From positions 1-9,710 of the forward strand of contig JAHEGP010000109.1 in assembly GCA_024645065.1 (NCBI GenBank): a stretch of DNA of 9,710 nt, written 5' to 3'. This DNA comes from Cellvibrionales bacterium (GTDB lineage Bacteria; Pseudomonadota; Gammaproteobacteria; Pseudomonadales; JAHEGP01). This document shows, piece after piece, positions 5,763-9,710 of the stretch; within the stretch, counting starts at the first letter, position 1; each line of letters starts with the position of its first letter. Below the pieces are notes generated by a model that ran no database searches, had not been told where the DNA came from, and was given only the letters and a program-made list of their open reading frames with translations. A program made the translations under genes and the position numbers.

Positions 5763-8700
5763 TCAGGATGGACTACCCTCCAGCGACTCGTGCATCTGCA
5801 CGCGACCTGCATCGGCCATGATCGCGTAGGCGCAGGGTATGACCAGCAGCACCAGCAAAGTGGAGGCGAAAATGCCGAAAACTATGGAAATCACCAGTGG
5901 CTTGACGACCTGCGCCTGGAGGCTGGTTTCCAGCAGGATCGGCAGCAGGCCCGCCGCGGTAGTGAGCGAGGTCAGCAACACGGCCCGGAAGCGCTCCCGG
6001 CTGGCGCTGACAACGGCACCATAGACATCGTCACCCAGGTCGATATGGCGCCGAATATACTGCACCAGCAGGATCGAATCGTTGACCACGATGCCCGCGA
6101 GGGAGACGAAGCCCATAATCGAAGGCATCGACAGGCTATAGCCCAGTAAGAAATGGCCCCAGAAAACGCCGATAAGCGCCAGGGGAATGGCCAGCATAAC
6201 GACCACGGGCTCCACATAACTGCGAAACTGGAAACTGAGAATGGCGAATACCCCGAACAGTCCGACCAGGAAACCCTTGCCCAGTGAGGCGCCGGTTTTC
6301 GCCGTTTCCTTGGCAGCCCCTTCGAAGTCGAACCGCAACCCGGGATAGCGAGCCTGCAATTGGGGGACCAGTTCCTGTTGCAGTCGACTCAACACCTCGC
6401 GGCCATTGGCGCGACGATGGTCGACATCGGCAATCACGCTGATAGTGCGCAGACCGTTGATACGCTGAATACGCACGAAGGAGCGCTCGAAGTCCAGCTC
6501 GGCGATCGAGGACAGCGGCAGCTGTTGGCCATTGGCCAGCATCACCGGAAAATTCCCCAGGGCCTGGAGGTCGCCGGCCTGGCTTTTGTCGAGCTGGACC
6601 ACAATTTTTACATTCTCCGTGCCAAGCTGAATTTCATCCGCGGTTTGACCATAGAAAGCGCCGCGCAGCTGGGCTGCCACCAACCGGCCGTCAGCACCAT
6701 AGGCCTCCGCACCGGGTTTCAGGCGAACCAGTACCTCTTCCTTCCCGGGGCGCATATCATCGAGAATCCCGGTGACTCCATCGAATTGCGCCAGATAGGT
6801 CTGAGCATCGACCGAGGCTTGTTTGAGGGTATCGAGATCCCGATGTTGCATACGCACTTCAATATCCCTGCCCGCTGGCCCCATCATCGGTTGCTTGAAG
6901 GCTATCGACAGCGGTTCGGCCAGCTCTCCTGTCTCGACGCGCCAGGCATCCAGCAGATCGTCGATCAGGGTTTTACGGATCTCTGCCGATAGCAGGTCGA
7001 GCCTCACGGTGGCGATGTGGGAGCCACTCTCCCCGGCATCCGCATTGAAGTTGTATTGCTGGGTAATATCCTGGATCAATGGTCCGGGTTCGCCGTTTTC
7101 CTCATTCATTCTCGCCCCGACCCGCTCGGCGCTGGCGATGATCTTTGCGACGACGGCGCCGGTTTGCGCCAGTGACGAGCCCGGTGGCAGCACGATTCGG
7201 GCCTCGGCGATATCGCCATCGAGGTCGGGAAAGGGCACAAACTTGATGACACCACCGGCTACCATTGCGATCGACGCCAGCAGTAAGCCAAGTACCGCGC
7301 CCACTGTGGCGTAGCGCCAACGCACCAGCAGGCTGACCGCAGCTACCAGGCGGACATTGCGAAAATTTTCAAAGTGTCGATTGAAGGCCTGTTTCCAACG
7401 GGATGCCGGCTTTTCAGCACCGTGATCGGACAGCGAGTGCAGCAGGTGGTGGGGTAATATAAGAAAAGCTTCCACCAGGCTCACCACCAGAACCATGATC
7501 AGCACCGTTGGCACTACCGCCAGTACCGCGCCCATTTGGCCATCGAGCCCGAGCAGGGATCCGAAAATAAATACCGTGGTAAGGAACGACGACAACACCC
7601 CCGGCGCAACCGTGGTAACCCCCTCGGTAACGGCCTCGGCGGGTGCCAGACCCCGTTCAATATGGGCGGCGATGGATTCCGCGATGACAATGGCGTCGTC
7701 CATCATGATGCCAATGGCCATCAGCAGGCCGACCAGGCTCATGATGTTGATCGACACGTTAAACACGGTCATCAGGAACAGGCCACCAAGAAAGGCGACT
7801 GGCAGCCCCGCCGAAACCCAGAACGAGTAGCGCAGGGAGAAAAACAACCACATGCTGAGAAATACCAGGATGATGCCCTGCCAGCCATTGCGCAACATCA
7901 TGCTGAGACGGTCTGCGACCAGTGACGACATGTCGTTGGTCAGGTTCAGGGTAACCCCTGCGGGAGCGCGCAGCCTCTCCTGCTCCACAAAATCGACAAC
8001 CCTGGCCTTGACTCGCAGGGCATCGTCGGCCTTGTTCTTTTGCACCCTGAGGATTGCGGCGGGCTTGCCGTTGAACAGTATCTTTTCCTCATCCAGTTCG
8101 AAGCGGTCGCTGATCGTGGCGATATCGCCAAGGCGAACGACAGCACCGTCAGCATTGGCGTCGATGATGATCTGTGCCAGCGCATCCGGCGTGCTCTGGC
8201 GCGCGTCGAAGCGCACCAGCAGGGTCTTGTCCGCCAGCTCGAGCTTACCGGCCGGCATCCGGATATTTTGCCGGCCGACCCTGTCGGCGATGTCGCCGAC
8301 CGTCACCCCGATGCGGCGCATCGCCGCTTCATCGAGCTCAACGCGCAGCTGGTGGTCAGAGAAACCGGCAACTTCAACCAGGCCAACGTCGGCATCGACT
8401 TTCAGTCGATGCTTGAGATCCTCGGCATAGGCTTTGAGGTGGGGCCAACTGGCATTTGCCGCAATCGCGATATCGACCACCGCGTCGACAAAATCCAGCT
8501 CCTTGACCACCGGCGGCTCGATTTCAGTGGGGAAGTCCTTGATGGCGTTGATCTGGGTTTGCACATCCAGCAGCAGTCGCCCCACGTCGGCCTTTTCTTC
8601 GAGCTTCAATACCATCGATGCAAAACCCTCCTGGGCATCGCAGCGCGTCTCTTCAATGTCGGTGAGGCCATCGACGGCGTTTTCCATACGCAGGCACAGG

Positions 8701-8879
8701 CTCTCTTCGATATCCACCGGCGACGCCCCGGGGTAGACCACAGTGGCTGAGATATACGGCAGTGCGAACTCGGGAAAGGTCTCTCGCTTGATGCCACCGA
8801 GACTGGAGAGACCCAGCACCAGGAAGCCCAGCATGACCAGATTTGCCAGGGTGGGATGACGAATGAAATAGCTGATCAC
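5763..8879 (-). CDS. RND efflux transporter permease (HAE1/AcrB-like)
   Basis: A 1038-residue proton-driven pump of the resistance-nodulation-division superfamily. It works as an inner-membrane trimer with a periplasmic adaptor and an outer-membrane channel to export hydrophobic compounds. The duplicated layout is visible: TM1 (about 12-29), a first periplasmic loop (30-330), TM2-6 (about 333-475), TM7 (about 525-545), a second loop (546-865), and TM8-12 (about 868-1020). The TM4 proton-relay pair is present as Asp394-Asp395 in GIMMDDAIVIAES. In TM10 the AcrB Lys940 position appears as Asn933 in GIVVNDSILLVQ, as I recall from a distinct subgroup of HAE1-like pumps. Translation begins at GTG 8879 and overlaps the adaptor stop by 4 bp, with GAGGGA 9 nt upstream inside the adaptor gene, so the two are coupled. 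The substrate cannot be predicted. The length is normal and the frame intact. Confidence 0.95.
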   Translation of the reverse strand: MISYFIRHPTLANLVMLGFLVLGLSSLGGIKRETFPEFALPYISATVVYPGASPVDIEESLCLRMENAVDGLTDIEETRCDAQEGFASMVLKLEEKADVGRLLLDVQTQINAIKDFPTEIEPPVVKELDFVDAVVDIAIAANASWPHLKAYAEDLKHRLKVDADVGLVEVAGFSDHQLRVELDEAAMRRIGVTVGDIADRVGRQNIRMPAGKLELADKTLLVRFDARQSTPDALAQIIIDANADGAVVRLGDIATISDRFELDEEKILFNGKPAAILRVQKNKADDALRVKARVVDFVEQERLRAPAGVTLNLTNDMSSLVADRLSMMLRNGWQGIILVFLSMWLFFSLRYSFWVSAGLPVAFLGGLFLMTVFNVSINIMSLVGLLMAIGIMMDDAIVIAESIAAHIERGLAPAEAVTEGVTTVAPGVLSSFLTTVFIFGSLLGLDGQMGAVLAVVPTVLIMVLVVSLVEAFLILPHHLLHSLSDHGAEKPASRWKQAFNRHFENFRNVRLVAAVSLLVRWRYATVGAVLGLLLASIAMVAGGVIKFVPFPDLDGDIAEARIVLPPGSSLAQTGAVVAKIIASAERVGARMNEENGEPGPLIQDITQQYNFNADAGESGSHIATVRLDLLSAEIRKTLIDDLLDAWRVETGELAEPLSIAFKQPMMGPAGRDIEVRMQHRDLDTLKQASVDAQTYLAQFDGVTGILDDMRPGKEEVLVRLKPGAEAYGADGRLVAAQLRGAFYGQTADEIQLGTENVKIVVQLDKSQAGDLQALGNFPVMLANGQQLPLSSIAELDFERSFVRIQRINGLRTISVIADVDHRRANGREVLSRLQQELVPQLQARYPGLRFDFEGAAKETAKTGASLGKGFLVGLFGVFAILSFQFRSYVEPVVVMLAIPLALIGVFWGHFLLGYSLSMPSIMGFVSLAGIVVNDSILLVQYIRRHIDLGDDVYGAVVSASRERFRAVLLTSLTTAAGLLPILLETSLQAQVVKPLVISIVFGIFASTLLVLLVIPCAYAIMADAGRVQMHESLEGSPS

Positions 8880-9710
8880 AGCGCGATGTCCCTCGCCTGA
8901 GCGGGGGGCGCGGGGTCAGGCGTATCCAGCGTGCGCAGGCTCATTCCTGCAATAGCGGGAATGAGGTCATTCAATACCAGCCGATCGCCTGGCATGAGGT
9001 CACCGCCAACGGCCACACCCTCGGCGCAGCGAAACAACACCTCGACCGTCTTGATTACCAGCTTCCCGGAGTCACCCATCAGGTAGATCTGGCGGCCGCG
9101 CAGGGCCTTTTCCGGCACCACAAACTGGGCCGAGGAGTAGCCCTCGATGTAGGCGGAGACAAACATGCCACGGGTCAGTGGAGGCTTGCCCCGTTCCATC
9201 AGTTGTAACTCGGGAAAGGATTGTTCGACTTCGAGGTAGACGCCAACTGTCGCCTGGTCGGGATTGACGGTCTCTGCCACCCGGGTGACGGTGGCAGGCC
9301 ACTGGTAGCGATTGTCGGCATTCTGGAACTCCACCCGGGCCTGTAATTGAAGCTCTTCGATATTGCCAAGTTTGGGCAAGCGAGGCGAAGCTTCGATGCT
9401 GCGCCGGATCGTACCCATGTCCTTGAGTGACATCTCCGCTTCGATTTCAACCCTGCCGAGCTGATAGGCCACCAGCATCTGTGACCCCAGGGTAACGACC
9501 TGGTCTTGCTCGACATTGACTTCTCCGATGCGCGCATCAAAGGGCAGCAGCAGGCGGGTCTTGTCCAGTTGGCGCTGGGCGTCCTTCACTTTGGCCTCGT
9601 CGACGCTGAGCTGGGCCAGGGTGACCTTGGTATCATCGGGCAATAGCTCATAGGCGCTGCGCAGATCCTGCACCAGTTTGCGCTGGGTCAACAGGGCCTG
9701 TTGCTGGTTT
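8876..9710 (-). CDS. RND periplasmic adaptor (membrane fusion protein), 5' end missing
   Basis: The C-terminal 277 residues of an HlyD/AcrA-type adaptor linking the permease to an outer-membrane channel; the frame is open to the window edge, so the N-terminus lies to the right. Visible parts in order are: the second helix of the coiled-coil hairpin (to about residue 50 of the visible part, ending AQRQLDKTRL), the returning half of the lipoyl domain (LPFDARIGEVNVEQDQVV), a beta-barrel (about 85-195, with TRGMFVSAYIEGY), and a membrane-proximal domain (VVPEKALRGRQIYLM onward). The tail after LRTLDTPDPAPP is Pro/Ala-rich. A TTG at 9691 is only an internal codon, not a start. The gene is translationally coupled to the permease. 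The missing N-terminus should carry a signal peptide or lipobox. Confidence 0.92.
   Translation of the reverse strand, partial: NQQQALLTQRKLVQDLRSAYELLPDDTKVTLAQLSVDEAKVKDAQRQLDKTRLLLPFDARIGEVNVEQDQVVTLGSQMLVAYQLGRVEIEAEMSLKDMGTIRRSIEASPRLPKLGNIEELQLQARVEFQNADNRYQWPATVTRVAETVNPDQATVGVYLEVEQSFPELQLMERGKPPLTRGMFVSAYIEGYSSAQFVVPEKALRGRQIYLMGDSGKLVIKTVEVLFRCAEGVAVGGDLMPGDRLVLNDLIPAIAGMSLRTLDTPDPAPPAQARDIAL

Noticed and set aside
6360..8750. Long + strand ORFs opposite the RND permease (about 6360-6992, 6823-7314, 7852-8430, 8040-8750)
   Set aside because: They are antisense frames kept open by GC-rich codon use; their translations show no family pattern, and the - strand reads a full-length permease.
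9689..9691. TTG as start of the adaptor gene
   Set aside because: The frame stays open to the window edge with coiled-coil-like residues (NQQQAL) upstream, so this is an internal Leu codon.

Overview
The window looks like chromosomal DNA of a GC-rich gammaproteobacterium, probably a free-living or marine type. The evidence is a small basic protein beginning MAKPNYAF, which I recall as common in Pseudomonas and Cellvibrio relatives, together with a PhoA-type alkaline phosphatase, a fatty-acid-type acyl-CoA dehydrogenase and an HAE1-like RND pump. The lineage is an inference from the proteins; no rRNA or marker gene is present.

Layout. Positions 1-132 hold a 13-bp tandem repeat of at least ten units. 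It runs without a break and in register into a tRNA-Gly(CCC) gene (133-206), and each unit is a near copy of the first 13 nt of that tRNA. Just downstream on the + strand is a DUF6544-like membrane-anchored protein (220-1095). Facing it on the - strand are a secreted alkaline phosphatase (1121-2506) and an acyl-CoA dehydrogenase (2606-3772). A 245-bp divergent spacer rich in short inverted repeats separates the dehydrogenase from a + strand DUF502-like inner-membrane protein (4018-4614). A gene-poor stretch of about 350 bp follows, holding one doubtful short secreted ORF on the - strand. Next, all on the - strand, come a 55-residue basic protein (4968-5135), a DUF805-like membrane protein (5239-5682), and an RND efflux pair: permease (5763-8879) and periplasmic adaptor (8876 to beyond the right edge).

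The only clear functional unit is the RND pair. The two genes overlap by 4 bp (GTGA) and end at a hairpin with a T tract (5728-5754). No outer-membrane channel gene or regulator is visible, so these would have to lie to the right of the window or elsewhere. The other genes look like independent single-gene housekeeping or accessory loci.

I found no new multi-gene defence or biosynthetic system. The most unusual signal is the tandem array made from the 5' end of the tRNA-Gly gene. Secondary points are the relocated catalytic base of the dehydrogenase, a PsrA-like palindrome in front of it, and a truncated DUF2845-like ORF.
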